Positions 10,463 to 20,261 of a DNA stretch of 64,000 nucleotides are shown piece by piece; position 1 is the stretch's first letter, and each line of letters opens with the position of its first letter. The position numbers were made by a program, and so were the translations under genes. This DNA is from Diadema setosum (lineage: Eukaryota; Echinodermata; Echinoidea; Diadematoida; Diadematidae). Under the pieces are notes generated by a model. It was not told the origin of the DNA. It did no database searches and was given only the letters and a program-made list of their open reading frames with translations. Location of the stretch: positions 16,558,650-16,622,649 of the forward strand of contig CM067069.1 in assembly GCA_033980235.1 (NCBI GenBank). Direction: 5' to 3'.

Positions 10463-10912
10463 GCCGCGGCACGCGCCGTAGCCTTTAAACAAGGCGACTC
10501 GCTCTGCGTGCCCCCGTATAGCGCGTTTACACCACAAACCTGTTGGCCGGCGAGTGGATGGAGCGAGCCGCCTTTATCCACTCGTTCAGGGATGTGTACG
10601 CAGAAAATACACACGGCACCAAGGCAAGCCGCGCGCGCTTGCTAACAAATTTATATTCTTTGACAAATTTGCGTACAAATTTGTTAGCAAGCGCGCGCGG
10701 CTTGCCTTGGTGCCGTGTGTATTTTCTGCGTCAAATTTGTACGCAAATTTGTCAAAGAATATAAAGCAACAACAACGACAAAAGTACACATCCCTGAACG
10801 AGTGGCTAAAGGCGGCTCGCTCCACTCGCCGGCCAACAGGTTTGTGGGGTAAACGCGCTATACGGGGGCACGCAGAGCGAGTCGCCTTGTTTAAAGGCTA
10901 CACGCGCCGCGG
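10463..10912. repeat. Interlocked palindrome A-B-C-B'-C'-A'
   Basis: Arm A (10463-10599) is repeated inverted as A' (10784-10912), with shared blocks such as GCCTTTAAACAAGGCGACTC and AACCTGTTGGCCGGCGAGTG. Between them B (10598-10652) pairs with B' (10677-10731), and C (10653-10682) pairs with C' (10733-10762). The two inner hairpins overlap, so they cannot form together. A and A' differ by few changes, B/B' and C/C' look identical. The arginine- and alanine-rich reading frames across it are by-products of GC-rich repeats. Probably a foldback transposon with a rearranged centre. Confidence 0.85.
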
Positions 10913-11032
10913 CTACAGTAGATTTAGCCCTGTGCTGCCTGCCTGCGCCTATGCAAACCTACCACCACCACAGCGGCAGGATCACTGAGCGAGAGTGCCA
11001 ATGCATAGCAATGTGTATGCAGCAGCAGACGG

Positions 11033-12588
11033 CATAGAGATGTATACTATAATATACTAGAGCGCGGACTGCGTGTTGCGCGTACGCAGTGCTCGTGTGC
11101 CGAGATGAAGAGGCCGCGCGCCATCTTTGTCCGGGCAAAAACAAACATCGCGTCCGGGCAGCGCAGTAGTGGTGGACACGTGAACACGTATATACAACAA
11201 GCGCTCAAACACGTATTGGCTTTCAGCAAGAAGATGAGGGGGTCGGAGATGAGAGAAGGAAACAACTCAAAATTTTAAGTTGCTAGCAATCTCTTATTAT
11301 GAGTGGTTAAGAAAATGAAAATGACACAAAATTTTACTTTATTCTCAACGAGGTAATACTTACAAGCCGACCAACACAACCATGGTTTGGTTCTCTTGCA
11401 TGGTCTCTAGACAGCCGGATGCCCCTTGTGATACAGTATACTGCTTCAATTTTTGTATTTTCTTTTTTTGCAATTATATTTTTTCTGTATGAGGGGACTG
11501 CATTCTATAGTCCTATCTGTGTATACGAGTATTTCATTGTATTTTTTATTTATTTATTTTTTTATTTATTTATTCATTTATTTATTTTTTGGTGGTGGTG
11601 GTGGAAATGAAATCAATCATTTTTATAAGTATGTGTAGACATATTGGTTCCATGACATATTATGTTCAAGCTCGAAATGCTAATGTTGAAGCTTACATAA
11701 ACCCTAACCCAAATCATAACACCTAACCCTCATCCTAATCCTCACCCTGCCTTGAACCAAAAGCCCAATCAGACCCATGATGCTAATTCTATTTTCAGAA
11801 AGATATCAATGCCGGAGCATAATATGTCCTGTCACCAGGCATATATTACGTATTCTGAGCTTTTCTCACACTATCACCATATAGTGAAATTAACTGCTGG
11901 TATAGCAAAGGGTGGAGGAACGATTTCTTTTTTTTTTTTTGGGGGGGGGGGGGGCTCAAGGGCCAAATAGGGCACTTAGAAAAGAGCACTTTTTAAACTT
12001 AAAAAGGGGAGGGTTTTTGTTTTTTGTTTTTTTAAATGGGGCAAATACCCCCCCCCCCCCCCCGTTCCGCCGACCTTGCATAATATATGTACTGTATTAG
12101 CTATCTATAGTAGCAATAGATCGAGAATAGCTGAGGGAGGGCGGAGTGCCCCTGACGAATTTTGCAAGACCTTTTCTTTTCTTTTTCTTTTTTTTTTCTT
12201 GAATCAATCTGTTTAATACACACTATAAATGTAATTGTAGTTACTTGTGAAAGGAAACTCCGCTCCCCTTCTTTTCTCCTGTTTCTACATCCAAAAGCAG
12301 CACATGAACCAGGCATTTTGCAACATAGATCTATGCTACTTTAAGTAGAATTTGTGAATTTAAGAACATTTTCGATTTCCAAACTCCGATGGAGACCTTG
12401 GCATAGATGCTAGCCTACTGCCGTTGCATCCCGTCGTCGATCTCCCTGCATGCTCCGCTAGCGCTACACGTTATCGGTACGGTCGCTAGTCGAAATTTGC
12501 CCGGACCAAAATGGCGAACGCCTCCTTCTATCGGTCACAGAGATCTTGCGGAGTCCGCCCTCTAGTGTTCTTAGTATATATCTCTATG
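11033..12588. mobile_element. 1.56-kb TIR element with 8-bp target duplication
   Basis: The ends are CATAGAGATGTATACTA... and ...TAGTATATATCTCTATG. The inverted similarity extends about 115 bp inward, including CTAGAGCGCGGACT versus AGTCCGCCCTCTAG, and GTCCGGGCAAA versus TTTGCCCGGAC. Perfect GCAGACGG copies lie directly outside at 11025-11032 and 12589-12596. CA...TG termini and 8-bp duplications fit P- or hAT-type transposases. The interior has T13-G14 (11928-11954) and C-run (12049-12063) homopolymers and no transposase ORF, so it is non-autonomous. Confidence 0.8.
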
Positions 12589-12596
12589 GCAGACGG

Positions 12597-12915
12597 CTAT
12601 ACCTACGTAGACACTTTTACACATTAAGTCTATGCGCATCACCAGTATCACACCCATAACGAACGGCACCCGGTAACGTTAGACATTAATTTTGTCTGAA
12701 GTGGACTGGAAACGTGTCACTGTCAATTCCATTTTCGCCATGGCAGTCATCACAATTTAGGAGAATAGGTAAGATTTTTAGTTTTGATGTGGTTTTATCT
12801 CATTTTTAGATGACAGTCGTTGGTACAAAATCAAGTTAGATTCATCACTCAGTTTTCGTTTTCAGTCAGTGATTAACCTTTGAGTAACGGTTAGCTAGAT
12901 CCTATTAACGTTAAT
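12597..12915. other. Unassigned spacer
   Basis: No ORF, repeat or RNA gene recognised. It may be host sequence. Confidence 0.4.
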
Positions 12916-12944
12916 TAGGTGATACGCTATCAGCGTATCACCTA
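12916..12944. repeat. TAGGTGATACGC palindrome
   Basis: TAGGTGATACGC, five bases, then GCGTATCACCTA: a perfect 12-bp-arm hairpin. The right arm recurs at 17900-17911, so these may be the outer ends of a TA-flanked composite element, or two separate family members. Confidence 0.7.
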
Positions 12945-13794
12945 TTGTGATTGTCAAAATCTCTCTTTATTTTTTTTTATTCTTCTTTCTTTCTGGACAA
13001 TTTTGTGTCGTCAATATCTCAACAATGACATTACGAAATAACATGACATTTTCAGTCAACATGTCTCATTACAAAATCTAGCCACAATAAGGTTTTCATG
13101 ACAGTAACATATCTATGACGTCATCTAGGCGCCATTTTGTGATTTTCGGACCTTGTCACATGATCGATCATAACTTCATAACTAGATGTCATTTCTGTAT
13201 CATTTTCGGTGGACATGAAGTTCAGGTCACGCTCTATCTTACTTTTTAACGCTAGTTACACAGGTCATCATTACGCGCGCGTAAGCGCGCGTCAAAATTT
13301 TAAAAGACTCAAAACGACTTCCCAATGGGAAATCTCGAAGAATCTGCGCGTCCGTCCGCGCAATTTCGCGCGCAGAGCCCGTAAGCAACACGAAAATGCA
13401 TTATTTTTGACTGATTTGGATTCCTGATACTTTGAGTAACAATATCCATTGATTTCCGATCGATTTCGACCTATAACAAAGGAATGCACTGGCGTCAAAG
13501 TTGAAATTCCGCTTGCGCGTCTTTCTGCAAATATAGTGAAAAAACATGTCTTTGTTTATTTCGCCATAGCTCTTTAAATCGTCCGTTGACCCTATATTTC
13601 TATTGCATATTACAAAAGTATATGAATTGTAAATAACATTCCAAGTATCAATATTGCCAGGAATACGCGATGACGTCATCATATCGTCATTTTGAATAAA
13701 AAAAGTGGAATTGATTTTTTTGAGGTACTGTTTCTGACATTCATTTGCTCGTATCTCTGTTGTTTAAGCTCAATATTATCCCAAATTCAGATAT
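12945..13794. other. Non-coding DNA with CRE-like palindromes
   Basis: No supported gene. The 8-bp palindrome TGACGTCA occurs at 13116-13123 and 13671-13678, and again in neighbouring units at 13848-13855 and 17538-17545. A GC-rich stretch with GCGCGCG lies at 13275-13385. Confidence 0.5.
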
Positions 13795-14267
13795 GTTGTA
13801 CTTTGAACATTTGCCTTTCAAGTCCATGTGATGGTTTTGAAATATGATGACGTCATCATACTAGAAATTGTGATTAAAGGTAAAGACTCAAAATCAGACA
13901 AGTTTACGTGTTATGTCTATGGGAGGTGATTTTTTTTAAAACCATGCATTGACTTGACAACGTTTAAGCACCTTTACCTCATCTGATTTTGCTCCATTTC
14001 CTCTGAAACATACGTATGTTGTAGCTGAGACAATAAGCTTTAGTAATCATGCATTTTATGTTTTCAAATCTCCTCATCAGGTTGATAATTTTGTAGTTTA
14101 GAACTGAAAATGAGAATGCAATCTGTACGGAACGATTCCCAATTTTTCTTTGCAACTGTATATTGATCGAATCCACGCTGCCACATGTGAGAAGTTGAAT
14201 AGCGCCATCACAAGTCAACACTGTCACGATAGTATTTAGATTTAAGTTTCGCACTCGATCTTCAGGA
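13795..14267. repeat. Composite repeat unit, copy a
   Basis: Blocks TGTTGTACTTTGAACA, GATGACGTCATCA, TTGTGATTAAAGG, AAGACTCAAAATCAGACAAG and TGAGACAATAAGCT are shared with copy b (16858-17172) and partly with copy c (17484-17575). In copies a and b a tRNA-like sequence follows at the right end; a partial one also follows copy c. Confidence 0.7.
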
Positions 14268-14348
14268 CAGCCATGTGGCATAATCGGTTAGCGCGCTGGT
14301 TGTTCATAACGCCATCCCAGAAGGCGAGAGGTTCGACTCCCGCAGGAC
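14268..14348 (+). other. tRNA-like sequence 1
   Basis: An A-box-like block TGGCATAATCGGTTAGCG (14276-14293) and a B-box-like block GAGGTTCGACTCCC (14328-14341) lie at tRNA spacing. The T arm folds with one mismatch. The acceptor ends do not pair and the anticodon stem is poor, so it is a tRNA pseudogene or tRNA-derived repeat head, not a working tRNA. Confidence 0.6.
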
Positions 14349-14864
14349 TTTTATCCGTTCTTTCTTTTTTTCTCTTTTTTTTTTCGGCAGTTCAGCTTTA
14401 CTCCAATGTCATTCGTATTTTTTTTATCAAGTGTACGTAACCCGTGAACACGGCTGCTCTATTTCCCTTGTTTTGTATTGGAGTTTGGAGATTGGGTTTG
14501 CTTCATTAATTTTGTCACACTAAATGTTGTAAATTGCCCCTTGTTACAGTGTCCCGCTTGCCACCTTTCGTCTGCTCTTTCCTTTTCTCTTCATTGGTTA
14601 TTGTTATGCGGTAACAGGATAGGTAGGAACATGTACGTTTAAATAACTTGCAGGAATGGGAGCTGAATTGATTAACTCTAGTCCAGGTGTATGGCGTCTC
14701 GCTCATCTCTTTGAAATTCCAGGTGTTATTGTTTGACCCAATAACGGAGTTGTAGACAGGTTATATGTTGCCATAGAGGTATCTTGTGCCACATGAGTGG
14801 AAAGCATCACTGTTTAGTAGTAGTAATGAACTTTTTCATGTTGTAAATGATATAAAGATTTAAG

Positions 14865-14906
<42 letters not shown>

Positions 14907-14940
14907 ATTAAAGATAAATTTCACATCCAATCTTCGGTAC

Positions 14941-15021
14941 AGCCGTGTGGCTTTATAGTCGCTTAGCGCGCTGCATGGTCATTATGCACTACCTCAGGAC
15001 GAGATGTTCGAGACCCGCAGG
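14941..15021 (+). other. tRNA-like sequence 2
   Basis: This is the counterpart of tRNA-like sequence 1 in unit 2: AGCCGTGTGGC head, TTAGCGCGCTG (14963-14973) and GATGTTCGAGACCCGCAGGA (15003-15022). The A box has an insertion (TTTATAGTCGC), which argues against function. Confidence 0.55.
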
Positions 15022-15528
15022 ACGCTATCATTTTTTTTCTCTCTCTTTCTTTGTGTTTCTTTTGGCAGTTCAGCTTTATTCCGATCGATGTCATTTATCG
15101 TATTATCTTATCAATTATACTACCCCACGACACACAGTCGCTCAAGTTCCTTTTTTTTTTGTCGGAGGCTGGAGGTTGGATTTGCTTCATTTATCATACG
15201 TATTGTTTGAATTGCCCTTGGTACAGTGCCCCGCTTGCCACCTTTCCTTATCTCTTTCCTTTTCTCTACGTTTGTTCCTGTTACACTGTCACAAGACAGG
15301 TCGGAAAATAATTTGCATAACTCAACTGGAGCAGGAATGGCAACTGAATGAATTAACTCTAGGCCAGGTGTATGGCGTCTCGCTCATCTCTTTGAAATTC
15401 CAGGATGTTATTGTTTGACGCAATAACGGAGTTGTAGACAGGTTTTATGTTGCTATAGAGGTATCTTGTGCCACATGAGTAGAAGGCATCACTGTTTAGT
15501 AGTAGTAATGAACTTTTTCATGTCCCTC

Positions 15529-16017
15529 CATGTCAATTATAGTGTGGTTTAAAGGGGTTGTGTGTCTATCTGCCAAAGAAAAGGAAAAACTTATTTTCGT
15601 CATGGCTGTTTCTCTATACGTAGCCGTAGGTAATGAGTGTTGTTGGTATCTGAGCAGTGAAGAACAGAGCATTAGGCTAAAAACCCCCTTAGTTATACAC
15701 GCTAAGTGTTCAATTTGTTATATCTTTCTTTATGAAGTCAATCCCTGCTAATGGAGTTACAGAATTATGTTATGACACGTTTCACTGAAAGTTTGTAAAG
15801 CAAAGTTTATGGACAAGGCAAGCAATTGTACATGAATAATACCTACCATTGATTTCAGAGGGAAATTATGGTATGCCTAAATGTAAAGGGTATCATCGCT
15901 TTGGAATTGCTGAGACAATATGCTTTGCACGAGGGCTTCCACCACTTCTAATAACTGATCCCTTTGAAGATGTGTCGGTCACGGGTGATCGTCATGATTC
16001 ATCTTTCACGTAGAAGC
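15529..16017. other. Unassigned spacer
   Basis: No repeat or gene supported. The 73-codon frame at 15530-15751 shows no recognisable domain. Confidence 0.4.
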
Positions 16018-16020
16018 TTA

Positions 16021-16806
16021 AGGCCCGGTCCCACTGCACTTACGGATGCAGAGAGGATGTAAAGCGTACAAAAAATCTTGCCATCCGTTGGAAAACGCTA
16101 CGAATCCGCTGTGTACCCATCGCATACGTGTTTCATCCGCTCTATCCATTGAGCATCCGTCCACTGTGATTTCATCCGCGCAAAAAGTTTTAAGCTGCTT
16201 AAAACTTTTAGAACGGATGAACTTTCCGCTGTGTACGATGTAAATCCGCGACATACGAGCAACAAACGTTGTATGTCCGTGCGGCATCCCTTAAACGTCC
16301 GCTGCATCCTCTCTGCATCCTCTGGGCATCCTCGCAACTCACATCCGCTGCAGCTAAAAACGGAAAGAGGGAGGAAAGATATGGTACGTGGAACGTCTTT
16401 ACATCGTTAATAGCACGTTAATAGAAAGGATGTAAGCGTATGCATCTCGTATATAAAGCATTTCGAAAGAATCCCCCCTGCATCCGCTCTGCATCCGCTC
16501 TGCATCCACTCTGCATCCGCTTTTTCTGCTATGTGTCCGTTTTGCAATTATCTCCGGTAACCCCTTCGGAGCTGTCATCCCCTTCCATCCGCTTTCATCC
16601 GCTAGGCTTCCGATGAACATCCGTTTAACATCCCCGCTACATACTACCCACGTCCGTTCTATTTCCGTTCTGTTACCGCCAATTATCGCCAATTTTGTCA
16701 ATTTCTGGAGCGGATGAAAGCGGATGAAGCCATCCCCGAAATTTTGCTCGTCCGCTGTGTCCTTTCTGCATACGCTTTGTGTCCGTCGGCCAGTGGGACC
16801 GGGCCT
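16021..16806. mobile_element. 786-bp TIR element, TTA target duplication
   Basis: The left end AGGCCCGGTCCCACTG and the right end CAGTGGGACCGGGCCT form a perfect 16-bp TIR. TTA is duplicated at 16018-16020 and 16807-16809; a 3-bp TWA duplication is a mark of PIF/Harbinger elements. The interior is packed with GCATCCGCT, GGATGAA and GGATGCAG on both strands. It also has a perfect hairpin AAAAGTTTTAAG / CTTAAAACTTTT at 16183-16209. No transposase is encoded. Confidence 0.8.
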
Positions 16807-16857
16807 TTACGTTCCACACTCTTGGTTCGAGAAGACTTACCATCATACTTCAATTTG

Positions 16858-17172
16858 TTATTAAAGGTAAAGACTCAAAATCAGACAAGTTTACGTGTTA
16901 TCTCTATGGGAGGTGATTTTTTTTTTAATGTGCATTGACTTGACAACGTTTAAGCACCTTTATCTCAGGTGATTTTGCTCCATTTCCTCTGTAACTTAAG
17001 TATGTGGAAACTGAGACAATAAGCTGCAGTAATCATGCATGTTATTCTTTGAAATCTCCTCATTAGTTTGACTTTTGCAGTTTAAAACTGAAAATGAGAA
17101 TGGAATGTGGACAAAACGATTCCTGATTCATCTTTCACATACATAAGTTTACGTTCCTCATATTTTCTCGTT
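16858..17172. repeat. Composite repeat unit, copy b
   Basis: Aligns with copy a from ATTAAAGGTAAAGACTCAAA through GACTTGACAACGTTTAAGC, TTTTGCTCCATTTCCTCTG and ACTGAAAATGAGAATG. It then diverges just before the third tRNA-like sequence. Confidence 0.75.
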
Positions 17173-17253
17173 GAGACGTATGGCCGAGTGGTTAAAGGCG
17201 ACGTCTCAGAGACGTGAGGTTGCACACGTGCGGGTTCGAACCCCACAAGATCA
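17173..17253 (+). other. tRNA-like sequence 3 (Leu/Ser type)
   Basis: TGGCCGAGTGGTTAAAGGCG (17181-17200) matches a class II (Leu/Ser) A box closely, and GCGGGTTCGAACCCCAC (17231-17247) is a near-ideal B box and T arm. The middle GACGTCTCAGAGACGTG could give a seven-base loop with CAG as anticodon, but only with a mismatch. The 5' end GAGACGT and 3' end AAGATCACG do not pair as an acceptor stem. RNA polymerase III could still recognise it; function as a tRNA is unlikely. Confidence 0.6.
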
Positions 17254-17483
17254 CGAAACGAAATACTTAGCTATTTTACTTTTTTTTCTTCAATTTTGTA
17301 TTACATATTCGTCCATGTGGAAATCACATTCGTATATAAACGCACCTATACACACACACAGACACACACACACACACCATATCCCTCATTTTTGTGTTGG
17401 AGACCATATTGCTTCGACTGCTGCAAAATTTTGCAGGCTGACTTTATCAAACCGATCATAGTATGTAATGACGACGACGAAGG

Positions 17484-17575
17484 TGTTGTACTTTGAACAA
17501 TTGTCTTTCAAGACCATGTCATTGTTTTGTACTTTGATGACGTCATCACACTGAAAATTGTGATTAAAGGCAAGG
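17484..17575. repeat. Composite repeat unit, copy c (partial)
   Basis: GTTGTACTTTGAACAATTG, TCTTTCAAGACCATGT, TTTGATGACGTCATCA and TTGTGATTAAAGG match copy a at 13795-13875. Confidence 0.7.
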
Positions 17576-17783
17576 TATCAAACCAGCCGATTATAGGTTT
17601 TATGATTACGGCACGTATTTTTCCCAAGTTGCCAGAAATGGCATAGCGACACCAGTCGTTACAAAGCCGCATTTCCGTCTAGCAATGCAATACATGTTCA
17701 CGCGGCCACGTTGGTTGAGTCTGCATTGACTTTTCTCCCTGTAATATCTATACATTTCGTTTTTGCCTTACCATTTCCGTGGA

Positions 17784-17830
17784 TGTCCCGTGGCCGAGAG
17801 GTTAGAGAAACGGTTTTACATGCAAACTCA
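17784..17830 (+). other. tRNA-like sequence 4 (5' half only)
   Basis: CGTGGCCGAGAGGTTAGAGA (17789-17808) resembles a Leu/Ser A box. No B box is found at the right distance, so it is a fragment. Confidence 0.4.
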
Positions 17831-17930
17831 GTATAACTTCAAGGTGCATCACATTCTTTTCTTTGTCGATCACAGATGACCGACATCTGATGACCCCAAG
17901 CGTATCACCTAACTCGTCAGTCTGACGAGT

Positions 17931-18650
17931 TTCATATCTCGTGTTAGATCTAATTTGATCGAAGCTGCTATCTTGTGTAATGTTTTCCAGGTACAGTAGA
18001 TCCAGATCTTGAACAATAACATGTTAGGCCTAACACTTTACAATTAGAAATCTGGCATAGCAATTGCCCATGGGCTAGCCCGAACAGACGCCGTGCGGGG
18101 CCGGAGCATGACTGTCACGTTTTTACAGCGACTGGGCCGGGCTAAGTTACTTAGCTAGGCCTGCATGTAACGTTTATGCCTATTAAAAATAGAGTCTGCT
18201 AACTCCGAAACACAGCCCGAACGCCGAACGCAAAGATAACTGTGTACAAGGAGCGCCCCGTGGTAAGGTCTATTAAATACCGGTAGGCCTAACCGTTCTA
18301 CATGCAATAAGTTATAACTGTCATTGTTAATGTTACAGCCAATAGAGGTCTGTCTACAGCCCAGTAGGCCTAACGTTAACTGTTAGGTCAAAATCTCTTC
18401 AGTATGTTTTCAGGCTTGTTAGCTAAGTAAGGAGTCACGTCATGTAATGCCGTGTTCTATTTATCGAATTATAGCATGACTTTGTTTTATTAACGCGGTG
18501 TAGGTCTATTGTTTCTTTAAATTCATATGTCAGGGAAGTGGACACATCAACATGCACAGAAGCCAGGGAACAAGAAACTTGCCGGCCGGGATGATGAAGC
18601 AGAACGTACGTGTTTGGGTCGCTCGTGCGGTTAGGGAAAAAGGTAGACTC
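17931..18650. other. Possible unique host sequence
   Basis: A stretch of balanced composition with few repeats. A 19-bp hairpin (ACTCGTCAG T CTGACGAGT, 17912-17930) marks its left edge. No exon could be supported. Confidence 0.4.
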
Positions 18651-18960
18651 TACATTGATCAGAGAGACAGCCTGTGACAGACCGTTGACAACATCGGCCA
18701 GAACCGTAGGCTTAATACTAGCCAAGAATGAGCTGGGCGGCCACAAGAATTCATCGATCAGAATAAGAGCCTGGGATAGCCCATTTACAGCATCAGCCAG
18801 AACCCGGGCCTGGGCTAGTCGAGAATGAGCTGTGTGGCTAAGACGATACATTGATCAGAATGACAGCATGTGATAACCCGTTGACAGCATCAAACAGAAC
18901 CCTGGGATGGTCAAGAATGATCTGGGTGACCAAAAGAATACATCGATCAGAATGACAATT
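18651..18960. repeat. Minisatellite of about 95 bp, three copies plus a part
   Basis: Units start at CATTGATCAGA or CATCGATCAGA at about 18653, 18752, 18849 and 18941. Shared blocks include GACAGC, GTTGACAGCATC and AAGAATGAGCTGGG. Read on the minus strand, each unit gives a version of the same peptide (VLADVVNGLSQAVSLIN, VLADAVNGLSQALILID, VLFDAVNGLSHAVILIN), but not all units stay in one frame. Coding use is unproven. Confidence 0.7.
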
Positions 18961-20218
18961 TTAGACGATACTCAAATGGTATATTATGTTGTGGGATAGC
19001 AGACTGTGTTACGATTTTTAAATGTTTCGAGCAATTGTTTAAAAAAAAAAGAGGAAATGAGGCAAAGTTCAAGAAATTAGAAAAAAGCACGTAAATGCAC
19101 GCGATCATGTTTGATAATCAAAGTAAGAGATTACAATCGGCCGTGCGGATGTATATGATTGCCTTATTTACATGTCTGATTTCTGTAAACTGTGTGATAT
19201 TTAAATTTAAGTTCCCTTCCCTCCTTGATAGAAGTTTTGTTGGGTTTTCGCTATAGGCATTTATTAGGAAACGCTGTAAAAACGACAACAAATGCCTACT
19301 ATACATCAAGAGATGACCTAAACATACATGAAACACAAAAAAAATCTCTACGTTCTGATATAAATCAACTGCTTGTTTGTTTGTTTGTTTGTTTGTTTTG
19401 AATTACCATGGTCTTTGTCGGGGGAAAGATGAAGAAAAGTAGTAGAGTGTATCACTCTCAAATCCGGATGATTGCGATAAGTGTGTATCCCCGCCCTTTC
19501 TATACAGGTAAACGATTTAAGCTTGGTATGCTATCATAAAAGCCTGCATGTGTCACGCGGAAGAACTGATTCCGTGATCACTTTTAGCCTTTCATAAAAT
19601 TCACGTTTTAAGATGGTAACGATAGCTTGTAGGAGATAGAGTAAGTTAGCGTCACTGACTGTGGTTCTGAACACAAAAGGAGACTGAAAAATTCCTTTAC
19701 AAATTAGCAGACATAATGCCGATCCTCCAACACTGTTGCTCCATTCCGTCATTGATTCTGCTATCAATGGCGAAGAAAGAATACTGGTTGCGTGATTATC
19801 CACCCCTTGATAGCAGGAAGTTTACCTTTCATTGTTTAAGGCTTCGTTGATGCGGGGTTCATCGGATACAAGGCGTGAACATTGCCGTCCGAGTTATTTC
19901 ATTCGAAATTCCTCAGAATACGCAATTCAATGGGCAATTAGCGCTGCTACTTGGCAAAGCTGTTAGCCAACCCAATTCTTTGCAGACTTGACCTCTCACA
20001 TGTCAGCTACACGCAATACACGGCAAACAGCTATCATTACAAACATTCTGATTAAAAAACAAAACAAAATGAAGAAGCACACTTTTGAGTAGCGACACAG
20101 CTTTCTGTCCCTTTCTCAAAGAGGTCCAGCTTCTAAAAAAATACACAGATGACTAGAGTCAGAATATCCTCCAAGGGAACACGAGCTATCTGGGCATCTA
20201 TATATATAAAAGTCTCGA

Positions 20219-20220
<2 letters not shown>
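18961..20220. other. Non-coding, unassigned
   Basis: Contains (TTTG)n at 19371-19398. No supported ORF, TIR or RNA gene. Confidence 0.45.

Positions 20221-20221
<1 letters not shown>

Positions 20222-20261
<40 letters not shown>
20222..20261. repeat. (CTG)n microsatellite
   Basis: About 13 uninterrupted CTG/GCT triplets. The polyalanine (minus strand) and polycysteine (plus strand) frames over it follow from the repeat and are not evidence of a gene. Confidence 0.9.

Larger units (their letters stand above)
14260..15528 (+). repeat. Tandem duplication of about 0.65 kb, each with a tRNA-like head
   Basis: Unit 1 (about 14260-14850) and unit 2 (about 14925-15528) align from the tRNA-like head to the end. 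Shared blocks are GGCAGTTCAGCTTTA, CGCTTGCCACCTTTC, GGTGTATGGCGTCTCGCTCA, GAGGTATCTTGTGCCACATG and TTTAGTAGTAGTAATGAAC. A (TA)n run at 14868-14901 lies between them. Substitutions and indels are frequent, so the duplication is not recent. The reading frame 14945-15418 inside unit 2 has no counterpart in unit 1 and is probably chance. Confidence 0.8.

Noticed and set aside
10208..10988. Overlapping 144-145-codon frames on the plus strand
   Set aside because: They run through both arms of the interlocked palindrome, so the peptides are mirror products of inverted repeats without domain resemblance.
14945..15418. 157-codon frame in the second duplicated unit
   Set aside because: The equivalent frame is not open in unit 1 and the start lies within a tRNA-like sequence.
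17173..17253. Functional tRNA-Leu or tRNA-Ser
   Set aside because: A and B boxes are good but the acceptor ends do not pair and the anticodon stem needs a mismatch.
20222..20261. Polyalanine or polycysteine coding tract
   Set aside because: Pure (CTG)n microsatellite without a supported surrounding exon.
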